Positions 28,306-36,161 of a stretch of 64,000 nt of DNA are shown in pieces. Position 1 is the first letter of the stretch. Each line of letters opens with the position of its first letter. Source of the DNA: Adlercreutzia sp910585575 (lineage in GTDB: Bacteria; Actinomycetota; Coriobacteriia; Coriobacteriales; Eggerthellaceae); assembly GCF_951801035.1 (NCBI RefSeq), contig NZ_CATOKT010000002.1. The stretch is one strand, 5' to 3'. The notes under the pieces are model-generated. The model had not been told where the DNA came from. It did not search any database and worked only from the letters and a program-made list of their open reading frames with translations. The position numbers and the translations under genes are program-made.

Positions 28306-28319
28306 GGGGGGGGGGGGGG
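28306..28319. repeat. Homopolymer tract of fourteen G in an intergenic region
   Basis: An uninterrupted run of 14 G lies 65 bp after the TagF-like gene and 190 bp before the UDP-sugar dehydrogenase gene. Tracts of this length are hot spots of slipped-strand mispairing. It may also be hard to sequence, so the exact length is uncertain. Confidence 0.9.
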
Positions 28320-28362
28320 TCCTCTTAAGAGCTTGCTTCGTGTGTGCCTAACTGGCTGCTAG

Positions 28363-28403
28363 GCGTCTTCGCGCCTCCGGTCATGCGCGAAGATGCATCT
28401 TCG
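28363..28403. promoter_or_regulatory. Overlapping inverted repeats upstream of the UDP-glucose dehydrogenase gene
   Basis: GCGTCTTCGCGC (28363-28374) pairs with GCGCGAAGATGC (28385-28396) with one mismatch. The right arm overlaps a perfect 16-bp palindrome, CGAAGATGCATCTTCG (28388-28403), so the two hairpins are mutually exclusive in RNA. No T-run follows. They may be operator sites or alternative RNA folds. Confidence 0.5.
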
Positions 28404-28468
28404 GATGAGGTTCTCGATCTCTGGTCGGGTATTTTTCGTGTTTCGATTCATGGTGCTGGCGCTGCAGC

Positions 28469-28474
28469 TATAAT
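28469..28474 (+). promoter_or_regulatory. Candidate -10 element of the UDP-glucose dehydrogenase operon
   Basis: A perfect TATAAT lies 35 bp upstream of the ATG at 28509. No good -35 hexamer is found 16-19 bp upstream, which would fit a promoter that needs an activator. SD CAGGAGGAG is 6 nt before the ATG. Confidence 0.45.
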
Positions 28475-28508
28475 GTATTAATTGTCTGTCTGATCAGGAG
28501 GAGCGCTC

Positions 28509-29729
28509 ATGAATATTGCAGTGGCGGGAACGGGCTATGTGGGCCTTTCTCTGGCCGTTTTGCTCGCCCAGCATAATCACGTTGTGGCGGTGGACGTCGT
28601 CCCTGAGAAGGTTGATCTTATCAACCAGAATCTTTCCCCCATTGCGGATGCCGAGATAGAGGCGTATTTAGCGGAAAGTGCGCTCGATCTGACCGCGACG
28701 CTGGACGGTGTCTCAGCTTACGGGGACGCCGATCTTGTGGTAATTGCAACACCGACCAACTACGACTCGGACAAGAACTTCTTCGACACGAGTCTGGTTG
28801 AGCAGGTTATCGACTTGGTGTTGGAGGTCAATCCCACGGCCACCATGGTTGTTAAATCAACTGTCCCCGTGGGTTACACGAAGGATCTGGTAGAGCGCTA
28901 TCCCGAAGGTCGCTTCCTGTTTAGCCCAGAGTTTTTGCGCGAAGGTCATGCGCTGTACGATAACCTGCACCCCTCGCGCATCATCGTGGGCGTGCCGAGC
29001 GAATCGAAGTTCGCGAGCGAGCTCGAGGAGAAGGCCGAGGTGTTCGCCGGACTGCTGAAGGAAGGGGCGCTTGACGAGGAGGCCCCCGTGCTCATCATGC
29101 GCGCTACTGAGGCCGAGGCAGTGAAGCTGTTCGCCAACACTTACCTGGCACTCCGCGTGGCTTACTTTAATGAGCTTGACACCTATGCTTCCGTGCGCGG
29201 GCTCGACGCCGCGCAGATCATCGAGGGCGTGGGGCTGGATCCGCGCATCGGGAGCCACTACAACAATCCCTCGTTCGGCTATGGTGGCTACTGCCTGCCT
29301 AAGGATACCAAGCAGCTGCTGGCTAACTACGACGAGGTGCCCCAGAATCTCATTGAGGCCATTGTGGAGGCGAATCGTACGCGTAAGGACTACATTGCCG
29401 ACGAGGTGCTTGATCGAGTGACGCGCCTGGTGTACGAGGGCGTTTCTCAGCCGCAGGTGGGCGTGTACCGTCTCACTATGAAGACGGGCAGTGATAACTT
29501 CCGTGCTAGCTCCATTCAGGGCATCATGAAACGTATCAAGAGCCGCGGCGTGCCGGTGGTGGTGTACGAGCCCACGCTGGATGCCGAAGAGTTTTATGGC
29601 AGTGAGGTTGTGAGGGACCTGGATACGTTCAAAGTGCGCTGCGATGTGATTCTTGCAAATCGCTGGAGCGAGGAGCTGGTGGACGTCGAGGGCAAGGTGT
29701 TCACCCGCGATTTGTTCAAGAGAGATTAA
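28509..29729 (+). CDS. ugd: UDP-glucose 6-dehydrogenase
   Basis: Oxidises UDP-glucose to UDP-glucuronate with two NAD+, supplying an acidic sugar for capsule-type polymers. 406 aa: N-terminal NAD-binding AGTGYVGLSLAVLLAQ, VIATPTNYD, VVKSTVPVGYT, FSPEFLREGHALYDN, the central dimer helix, and the active-site Cys262 in YGGYCLPKDTKQL. The FxxTxxS/R-type C-terminal UDP-binding half is present. The length is typical of short bacterial Ugd (about 390-410). It leads the Wzx/Wzy half of the locus. The middle part is GC-rich with housekeeping-like codons, unlike the glycosyltransferase that follows. A UDP-ManNAc dehydrogenase role is less likely given the PSRIIVG and SPEFLREG signatures. Confidence 0.92.
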   Translation: MNIAVAGTGYVGLSLAVLLAQHNHVVAVDVVPEKVDLINQNLSPIADAEIEAYLAESALDLTATLDGVSAYGDADLVVIATPTNYDSDKNFFDTSLVEQVIDLVLEVNPTATMVVKSTVPVGYTKDLVERYPEGRFLFSPEFLREGHALYDNLHPSRIIVGVPSESKFASELEEKAEVFAGLLKEGALDEEAPVLIMRATEAEAVKLFANTYLALRVAYFNELDTYASVRGLDAAQIIEGVGLDPRIGSHYNNPSFGYGGYCLPKDTKQLLANYDEVPQNLIEAIVEANRTRKDYIADEVLDRVTRLVYEGVSQPQVGVYRLTMKTGSDNFRASSIQGIMKRIKSRGVPVVVYEPTLDAEEFYGSEVVRDLDTFKVRCDVILANRWSEELVDVEGKVFTRDLFKRD

Positions 29730-29749
29730 TTGGTAATTAGGTGGTTAGA

Positions 29750-31855
29750 ATGAGTCCGTTGATTTCAGTTATTATACCCATGCATAACGCAGAACGCTAT
29801 CTGGAGGAGTGCCTTGACAGCATACTTGCTCAGACGATAGACGATTATGAAGTGATTATTGTCGACGATGCCTCTTCGGACGAATCGAGGGTTATCGCAA
29901 ATAGTTATGCGAAAGAACATCCTAACTTTAAAGTCGAAAGCCACTGCGGGAATGCAGGCAGCGCTCGGAACCAAGGTATGAATTCTGCTACGGGTGATTT
30001 CTTGATTTTCCTCGATTCGGACGATTTTTTTGAGAGCCATATGCTGGAAAAAGCTTTGCGCGCAGCTCAGCAGAATGATGCAGACATTGTGTTGTTTGGA
30101 GCGCGAAATTTCGATACGAACAGTAAAGCGTACACAACTCAAGAATCCTGCTTGAAATACGATCTTCTTCCAAATCGAGAGCGTTTCTCCCCTGAGGACG
30201 TTAAAGACAATCTATTCCAGGTAATTAATCCTGCGCCATGGACAAAGATGTTTCGTCGCTCATTCATTGAGAAGACGTCGCTGCGTTTTCAGGAGTTGGA
30301 CAACAGCAACGATGTCTTCTTTTCTTTTGCTGCGCTCGCAAATGCGGGATCAATAGCTGCCGTTAGGGAGAGCTTTGTTTCTTACCGCATGGGCACAAAA
30401 GGCAGTACGCAGGATACTAAGCTGCGTAAGCCTCTCTGCTTCTTAGAGGCGCTAAAGGCATTGGAGGAGCATCTAGTTTCTAACTCTATGTGGGAAGATT
30501 TCGCAGACAGTTTTAAAAAGCTCACCATCTCTCTGGTGCAGTATAACCTCCGAACTGTCGGAAGTGTTTCCGCGCAGGCTGAGATAATTGGAGCGTTGAG
30601 AACTAGTAGTTACGCTTCACTTCGGCGTTGTCTCGGTGGGTGTTTTGATTCCGAGCAAGATAAGAAAAATCAAGGCTACATAACTGCCTGTGTGGATAAA
30701 CTCTTGGGCGCCGCGCAGGGAAAGTGCTTTCTCTCGTTTCCTCGCACGATTGAGTCTACCTGCATTCTCCAGGACGACCCCCTCCTCTCTATTGTCATTC
30801 CAGTCTATAATGCGAGGTCGTATATTGAGGAGACGCTTTCCTCGCTGGCTCCGCTTTTAACGAAAGGCGCGGAAGTGATTTGCGTTGACGATGGATCCAG
30901 CGATGATTCGTTGGATTTCGTGATGCGATTTGCCGGGTCTCATGCAAATTGCTTGATTGTGTCTCAATCTAATGCTGGCTTGTCGAGAACGAGAAATGTT
31001 GGACTTGAGTACGCTCGTGGGCAATATGTCCATTTCCTCGATTCGGATGACCTAATTGAGCCGAACGTGCTTATGTCCTTATGCGAGAGGGCGCGCTCTG
31101 AGCGGGCTGATCTTTTGCTATTTGACGGCGAAGCCTTTTATGAGTCTGATGATTTACGAGACAGGTTCAATTCGTACGAGACCTATTACCATCGAGATTC
31201 GGAATACGCGAAGTCCAGAAGCGGCATTCAGATGCTTGTCGACATGGTAAATGGCGGAGACTATCTCCCATCTGCCTGTTTGTATTTAATGCGTCGTGCT
31301 TTCCTGGCAGACCATCGCCTGTCTTTTTATGAGGGAATCCTCCACGAGGATAATCTTTTTACGTTTCAGTGTCTTCTTCAAGCGTCTTGTGTTGTCCATA
31401 GCTCGGAGCGCCCGTATCTACGACGCGTTCGCGAAGGGTCTACGATGACGATGGAAAAAACGATGGCTCATGCTTACGGTTATTATGTTTGCTGGAAGGA
31501 GATGAGCTACTTATCTTGCCAGCATAGATATGAGTGGGATTATGAGACGGAGTGTGTGGTAAACCGTGTCGTTGCAGAGAAGTTGGCGAGCGCGCGTAGC
31601 TCCTTTAAAGGTGTTTCGAAGAAGAATCGGCATTATGGTGGCATGCCACTGAGGGAAATCGAAGCTTTTAAGAAATGTGTTTGCCAGCCTGTTTTGGAAA
31701 ACAAAAAATTGCTTGCAGAGAATAGAAAACTAAAAAAGGAGATCAGGGGTGTAATGCGCTCGCGTCTGCTTCGGATGATGAAGCCGTTTTCAAGGGCCTT
31801 AACGAATCTCTGGGCCACGCAAGCTGGCGACAGGGGCAACAAAAATGTCAAGTAG
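29750..31855 (+). CDS. Bifunctional family 2 glycosyltransferase (two GT-A domains)
   Basis: About 701 aa with two complete GT2 domains: the first at residues 1 to about 250 (ISVIIPMHNAERYLEECLDS, VDDASSDES, FLDSDDFF), the second from about 345 (LSIVIPVYNARSYIEETL, VDDGSSDDSL, HFLDSDDLIE). A Lys-rich coiled coil (ENKKLLAENRKLKKEIRG) and a basic tail (MRSRLLRMMKPFSRALTNLW) end the protein. Twin domains suggest it adds two sugars in turn, as in hyaluronan- or chondroitin-like synthases, but specificity is unknown. ATG 29750 follows AGGTGG. It overlaps the next gene by 11 bp. Confidence 0.88.
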   Translation: MSPLISVIIPMHNAERYLEECLDSILAQTIDDYEVIIVDDASSDESRVIANSYAKEHPNFKVESHCGNAGSARNQGMNSATGDFLIFLDSDDFFESHMLEKALRAAQQNDADIVLFGARNFDTNSKAYTTQESCLKYDLLPNRERFSPEDVKDNLFQVINPAPWTKMFRRSFIEKTSLRFQELDNSNDVFFSFAALANAGSIAAVRESFVSYRMGTKGSTQDTKLRKPLCFLEALKALEEHLVSNSMWEDFADSFKKLTISLVQYNLRTVGSVSAQAEIIGALRTSSYASLRRCLGGCFDSEQDKKNQGYITACVDKLLGAAQGKCFLSFPRTIESTCILQDDPLLSIVIPVYNARSYIEETLSSLAPLLTKGAEVICVDDGSSDDSLDFVMRFAGSHANCLIVSQSNAGLSRTRNVGLEYARGQYVHFLDSDDLIEPNVLMSLCERARSERADLLLFDGEAFYESDDLRDRFNSYETYYHRDSEYAKSRSGIQMLVDMVNGGDYLPSACLYLMRRAFLADHRLSFYEGILHEDNLFTFQCLLQASCVVHSSERPYLRRVREGSTMTMEKTMAHAYGYYVCWKEMSYLSCQHRYEWDYETECVVNRVVAEKLASARSSFKGVSKKNRHYGGMPLREIEAFKKCVCQPVLENKKLLAENRKLKKEIRGVMRSRLLRMMKPFSRALTNLWATQAGDRGNKNVK

Positions 31856-33008
31856 TCTCGTTACCTTTATAGTGCCAATCTACAACAAAGAACAACACCT
31901 GAGGGAGTGCATCGACTCCATCGCGGCCCAGACGCTGCCGGATATCGAGATCCTGTGCGTCGACAACAACTCCTCGGACGGGTCGGTCGCCATAGTTGAG
32001 GAGATGATGTCAGCCGATCCGCGCATTCGCCTTCTCCATGAGACCGAGCAAGGGCTTCCCCAGGCACGGAACTGCGGTATGGCCGCAGCCACCGGGGAGT
32101 ACATCGCGTTCGTGGACGCCGACGACTTTGTGGATCCCAGGCTCGCTGAGCTGACCGTTGATTCTGCTCGGTGCTGTGGATCAGATGTTGTTCTGTTCCC
32201 ATTTGCCGATAACAGGCTTGATCCGGATAAGTTTAAAAAGGTTTGGGCGAGAAAGCTTCCGCGTCCTGGCGTGAGGGCGCTGGACTTGGGCGCCGATTTG
32301 AGTTTGTATTTTACGCCTAGCGTATGGTCGAAGTTGTTTAAACGCGACTTTTTGGAAAGCAATAACCTGCTCTTTGATCCCGAGCTTAAGCAAGCGGAAG
32401 ATGTTCTGTTTTCTTATTCTGCGATAGTGTCAGCCGCTTGTTTGTCTCAGGTTTGCGACCCTCCCCTTTATTTCTATCGCCGGCGTGTTGCTGGTTCGAT
32501 GATCTCAGACCGGTCGAGTGTCGAGCAGTCTTTTATGGCGCTAAAGGCATACGACAAGCTAGACCACTGGTTACAAGTGAACGGGAAAAAGGATGATTTT
32601 GAGGCCGCCTTTCTCCGGAAGCTGTTATCGGAGATTGAGTATACGTTCGATTTAACTGATGATTTCGAGGCGTTTCGCTGCTATTTTGACGAGTATAGGC
32701 ATCGCTATGCGGATGCTTTTTCCTCCGAGGCGGCAAAGACGCTTCAGAGTTTGCCGATGTATCGAACATACATAGCCTCTCGGGATTTTGATGAAGCTAT
32801 GTTTCTGAGATCCAAGAGGGCTAAGAGGTCTTTCGACGAAGAGCGCCATCGAAACGACGAGGCTATTCGAAAAGCGAAGAAAAAGAGAGATCGCTTGAAA
32901 ATGGAGAAGGAGAGGATTCAGGGCTCCAGGGTATATAAGTATGCTCGGCGAGCGGAGGTTCTGTCAAAAGCATTCCCTTTTTCTAAAAAAGGAACTGGTA
33001 AGAAGTGA
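31845..33008 (+). CDS. Family 2 glycosyltransferase, paralogue A
   Basis: 387 aa. N-terminal GT-A domain (VTFIVPIYNKEQHLRECIDS, ILCVDNNSSDGS, FVDADDFVDPRL) over about residues 1-110, then a divergent helical half and a Lys/Arg coiled coil (RKAKKKRDRLKMEKERIQGS) with a basic end. Bases about 31910-32170 are GC-rich and nearly identical to the matching part of the next gene, while the C-terminal halves differ. Translation is probably coupled to the upstream gene (11-bp overlap). Confidence 0.9.
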   Translation: MSSSLVTFIVPIYNKEQHLRECIDSIAAQTLPDIEILCVDNNSSDGSVAIVEEMMSADPRIRLLHETEQGLPQARNCGMAAATGEYIAFVDADDFVDPRLAELTVDSARCCGSDVVLFPFADNRLDPDKFKKVWARKLPRPGVRALDLGADLSLYFTPSVWSKLFKRDFLESNNLLFDPELKQAEDVLFSYSAIVSAACLSQVCDPPLYFYRRRVAGSMISDRSSVEQSFMALKAYDKLDHWLQVNGKKDDFEAAFLRKLLSEIEYTFDLTDDFEAFRCYFDEYRHRYADAFSSEAAKTLQSLPMYRTYIASRDFDEAMFLRSKRAKRSFDEERHRNDEAIRKAKKKRDRLKMEKERIQGSRVYKYARRAEVLSKAFPFSKKGTGKK

Positions 33009-34150
33009 TTGAAATGTGCAAAGTGTCGTTTGTCGTTCCTGTTTACAATAAAGAGCGGCATATAAGAGAATGTATTAGCTCCATCGCTGCCCAGACTGTC
33101 CCGAATATCGAGATCCTATGCGTCGACAACAACTCTTCAGACGGCTCAATTGCCATCGTAGAGGAGATGATGTCTGCCGATCCGCGTATACGCCTCCTTC
33201 GTGAGCCGGAGCAGGGGCCCTCTCACGCTCGGAACTGCGGTATGGCCGCGGCCACCGGGGAGTACATCGCATTCGTGGACGCCGACGACTTCGTGGATCC
33301 CAGACTCGTCGAGCTGACCGTTGACTCTGCGCGACGCTACGAGTCAGATATTGTTTTGTTTTCGTTTGCTCGTAATTTCGAAAAGGACGACGATTTCGTT
33401 AGGGCGAGTCGACCGGTCTTGGGCGCTAATTGCGTTAAAGCGTCAGAGCTCATTCGGCGTGGTACACCATTTGTTTCCCCTAGCGTATGCACAAAGCTTT
33501 TCCGTGCAGCTTTTTTAACGAAGCATGGATTTCGCTTTGATGGAGATCTCAGGCAGGCGGAGGATCTGCTGTTCTCGTATTGCGCCATCCTCCAATCCGA
33601 TGTTGTAAGCGAAGTGAAAGATCCCGCACTTTACTACTATCGCAAAAACGCCGATAACTCTGCGACATCCGAGAGAGCGGATGCGTCCGAGTCCTTAAAA
33701 GTCCTAGCAGCTTATGACAGACTTGAAGACTGGATGTCGGAGCATGACGTTCTCGGCTTATGCGAGGTGGCTTTTCTGCAGCGATTGCTAGTGGAAATAG
33801 AGTACACCTATTCTTGGGCGAGCGCATCCAGTAGCTTCAAAGTTTATTTCGATGAATTTCGCTCGCGATATCGCTCTCGTTTTCTGCAGTACGCAAATCA
33901 TGAGCTCTCTATGAATGATGCATATCGAGAGTATATTCTGCCAGAGACGTTTGGCGAGGCATTGTTCTTGAAGGCTAAACGACTCAAGGAGTGCGAGCGA
34001 AAGAACGCGGTTTCAAGCAACAAGAAAATTTCCAAGATCAAAAGGAGCCAGAAAAGAGTCAAGAAGGAAATTGAGGGCATAAAGAGTTCATGGGCATTCC
34101 GTCTAATGAGTTGTCTGGCGCGAACGGTGCGCGGATCAACTAGAAAATAG
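33005..34150 (+). CDS. Family 2 glycosyltransferase, paralogue B
   Basis: 381 aa and the same plan as its neighbour: VSFVVPVYNKERHIRECISS, ILCVDNNSSDGS, FVDADDFVDPRL, then a divergent second half and a tail with KISKIKRSQKRVKKEIEGI and a basic end (WAFRLMSCLARTVRGS). The N-terminal core is about 85-90 percent identical to paralogue A by eye; residues after about 115 align poorly. GTG 33005 overlaps the upstream stop by 4 bp; ATG 33014 is an alternative start. It is the last gene before a 745-bp gap. Confidence 0.9.
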   Translation: MIEMCKVSFVVPVYNKERHIRECISSIAAQTVPNIEILCVDNNSSDGSIAIVEEMMSADPRIRLLREPEQGPSHARNCGMAAATGEYIAFVDADDFVDPRLVELTVDSARRYESDIVLFSFARNFEKDDDFVRASRPVLGANCVKASELIRRGTPFVSPSVCTKLFRAAFLTKHGFRFDGDLRQAEDLLFSYCAILQSDVVSEVKDPALYYYRKNADNSATSERADASESLKVLAAYDRLEDWMSEHDVLGLCEVAFLQRLLVEIEYTYSWASASSSFKVYFDEFRSRYRSRFLQYANHELSMNDAYREYILPETFGEALFLKAKRLKECERKNAVSSNKKISKIKRSQKRVKKEIEGIKSSWAFRLMSCLARTVRGSTRK

Positions 34151-34895
34151 TAATTCCGGATAATACTAGAGAGACTGTTCTTAATTGTCTCGAAGCAGCT
34201 GGATGTGCGGCACGGGTGATTTCGTATTGAATTGTTTGTGGGGGCATACGCCTTGATTTGGCAATGGCGATTGTGGGATGGTGGCATTTGGGTAAAGCAG
34301 TGCATGAGGATCCTCCTCGTTGGATTGCGATGCTGTCGTGAACACCACTCTGGCGAAGGTCCCGTGGGCATCAATTTGATGTGTTTGCAATTGAGTGAAT
34401 ATTCAAGTGCGGTATTCCCTATACATTGTTCTTTCGATTCGACGGGACGGAATGAGCAGATCGGGGTACGTTTATGGAAAGCCTTCTCCCACGGGTGAGC
34501 AGCTTTATCCCATACGAGTAGATTCGAGTGTAACTGTATTGGTCTTGATCGAAGGCAGCGGAATGGGCTTTAATGACCGAGCTGCCGGCTCCCTCAAACC
34601 TCGAGGCCTGACCCGCTGGCGACTTTGTTGCCCTCATCGCCGCCGACGGGTCAGACATGACCGTGGCGGCCTTGTCGCTGGCGGCCTGGCTCATCCTAGA
34701 CGCTCTGTGGTCAAGAGCTACCGCCGCCAGCGGGAGAGGGGTGTATATAGGACGATGGAGCAAAGGGCTTACGCCTAACGAGGCGCTACTCCTCTTGGAT
34801 ACGTATTGCGTCCACACGACAAAGGTGTTTATTTACGTTTATGGTCGTGGTGCTAAACTGTATTAATCGTCCGCACACAGGGAAGAAGGGAAATC
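34151..34895. other. 745-bp gap without a supported gene
   Basis: Several short frames exist but none has a recognisable domain. One (ATG 34304 to stop 34498, MRILLVGLRCCREHHSGEGP) begins like a GT-B glycosyltransferase first strand and could be a decayed start, which is speculative. Bases about 34560-34760 are markedly GC-richer than both flanks and look like imported or residual coding DNA. No terminal repeats, tRNA or CRISPR seen. The last 60 bp hold a promoter candidate. Confidence 0.5.
34832..34859 (+). promoter_or_regulatory. Extended -10 promoter candidate
   Basis: TTTACG (34832-34837), 16-bp spacer and TGC-TAAACT (34854-34859), 36 bp upstream of the TTG start at 34896. It would drive the second glycosyltransferase/Wzx-Wzy segment. 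Confidence 0.45.
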
Positions 34896-36071
34896 TTGTC
34901 GTCGGTTATTGTGTCTCTGGCTTCCTACCCGCCAAGAATTAATACTGTTCAAAAATGCATCGAGTCTCTTCTCTCCCAGACGGTGAAGCCTGAAAAGATA
35001 CTATTGTGGCTGTATGAGGGGGAATTTCCTGACGGCTTAGCGAGTCTGCCTGATTCGCTTGTCGCTCTACAGAATGATGTTTTTTGTATCGAGTGGACGA
35101 AAATCAACCTAAAGCCACATAACAAATATTTCTGGACAATGCAGAGATATCCTGATGCCGTTGTAGTTACGACCGATGATGACATTGTTTACTCTCCGAC
35201 GATGATCGAAGAGCTAGTTCAGCATCATTTGGAATTCCCTGAAGCTGTTATTGCGAATAGAACCCATGTAATGTCGGTCGATGAGGGCGGAGGGTTGACA
35301 CCGTATGGGGAGTGGCTTAAAGAGCAAGACATTGTTCTTCACTCTCCTTCCAATATGCTGTTAGCGACGGGTGTTGGTGGAATACTGTACCCACCCCACC
35401 TTCTTCCTCCCGAAACGTTCGATGCTGATCAAATAAGAGCTAATTGTTTACGAGCTGATGACTTATGGCTTAAGGTGATGGAGATAAAAGCCGATATCCC
35501 TACTGTAGCCACGGGAGCTGCATCTTTCAATTATATTCCAGGCACTCAGGATTGCGGTCTCTGGATAACGGTTAATAATGATGGCGGCAATGATCGGGTC
35601 CTGAGCATGCTAGCGCCAATTATTGAATGCAAGCGAGATGCTTTGATGCGTGGGCATATACGTGTTTCCCTTGACGTTGCGCGTGACTATACAAATACCA
35701 ATCGGATCAAAGGCGAGCTCGAGAAAGCAATAGCGCGTTCAGCGGCAGAAAAGTATCTATTGTCTGAAAAAATTGAAACTTTAGACGAGATTATTCAAAA
35801 TGAGCGCTGCGAGAAGGATCATTTGAGAGATGAAATATCCCATCTTTGGGTTGAGACAAATCGGCTGGCGGAGCGTGAAAAAAGTCTAGTTTCTCAGCTT
35901 AAGCGGATCCGTGCTGAAAAGAAAGATCTTTTCAAAAAGTATAAGAGTCAGGCCAGGATGGTCAAAACCGCTCGGCTCGAGTCGGAGCGCCTGAGGCGCA
36001 GCTGGTCGTATCGAGTGGGGCATGCTCTCCTGAAACCTTTTTCCTTTGTTAAAGCGATCATGCGCAGGTAA
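34896..36071 (+). CDS. Glycosyltransferase (GT-A-like) with coiled-coil tail
   Basis: 391 aa. The N-terminus VSLASYPPRINTVQKCIESL with LLWLYEGEFPD and the acidic VVVTTDDDIVYSPTM resembles a family of polysaccharide-locus glycosyltransferases with a GT-A fold, distinct from GT2 in its SLxSYPxR start. Residues about 270-370 form a long Glu/Lys coiled coil, ending with the basic SWSYRVGHALLKPFSFVKAI. The TTG start follows AGAAGGGA. Sugar unknown. Confidence 0.72.
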   Translation: MSSVIVSLASYPPRINTVQKCIESLLSQTVKPEKILLWLYEGEFPDGLASLPDSLVALQNDVFCIEWTKINLKPHNKYFWTMQRYPDAVVVTTDDDIVYSPTMIEELVQHHLEFPEAVIANRTHVMSVDEGGGLTPYGEWLKEQDIVLHSPSNMLLATGVGGILYPPHLLPPETFDADQIRANCLRADDLWLKVMEIKADIPTVATGAASFNYIPGTQDCGLWITVNNDGGNDRVLSMLAPIIECKRDALMRGHIRVSLDVARDYTNTNRIKGELEKAIARSAAEKYLLSEKIETLDEIIQNERCEKDHLRDEISHLWVETNRLAEREKSLVSQLKRIRAEKKDLFKKYKSQARMVKTARLESERLRRSWSYRVGHALLKPFSFVKAIMRR

Positions 36072-36161
36072 CGGGTGCGCTCTGTGCGTAGAGCCGATTG
36101 GGAAAACTTATTTGCTTGCGGTCGAGGGCGATCTGCCGCCCGAATGCTGTTGCCACTTTAG

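Noticed and set aside
31845..34150. Tandem GT2 genes as an insertion-type duplication
   Set aside because: Only the N-terminal core is shared and the ends are unrelated, with no flanking repeats, so simple whole-gene duplication does not explain it.
34430..34450. Possible tRNA T-arm (TTCGATTC)
   Set aside because: No acceptor stem, D-arm or anticodon arm can be placed around it.
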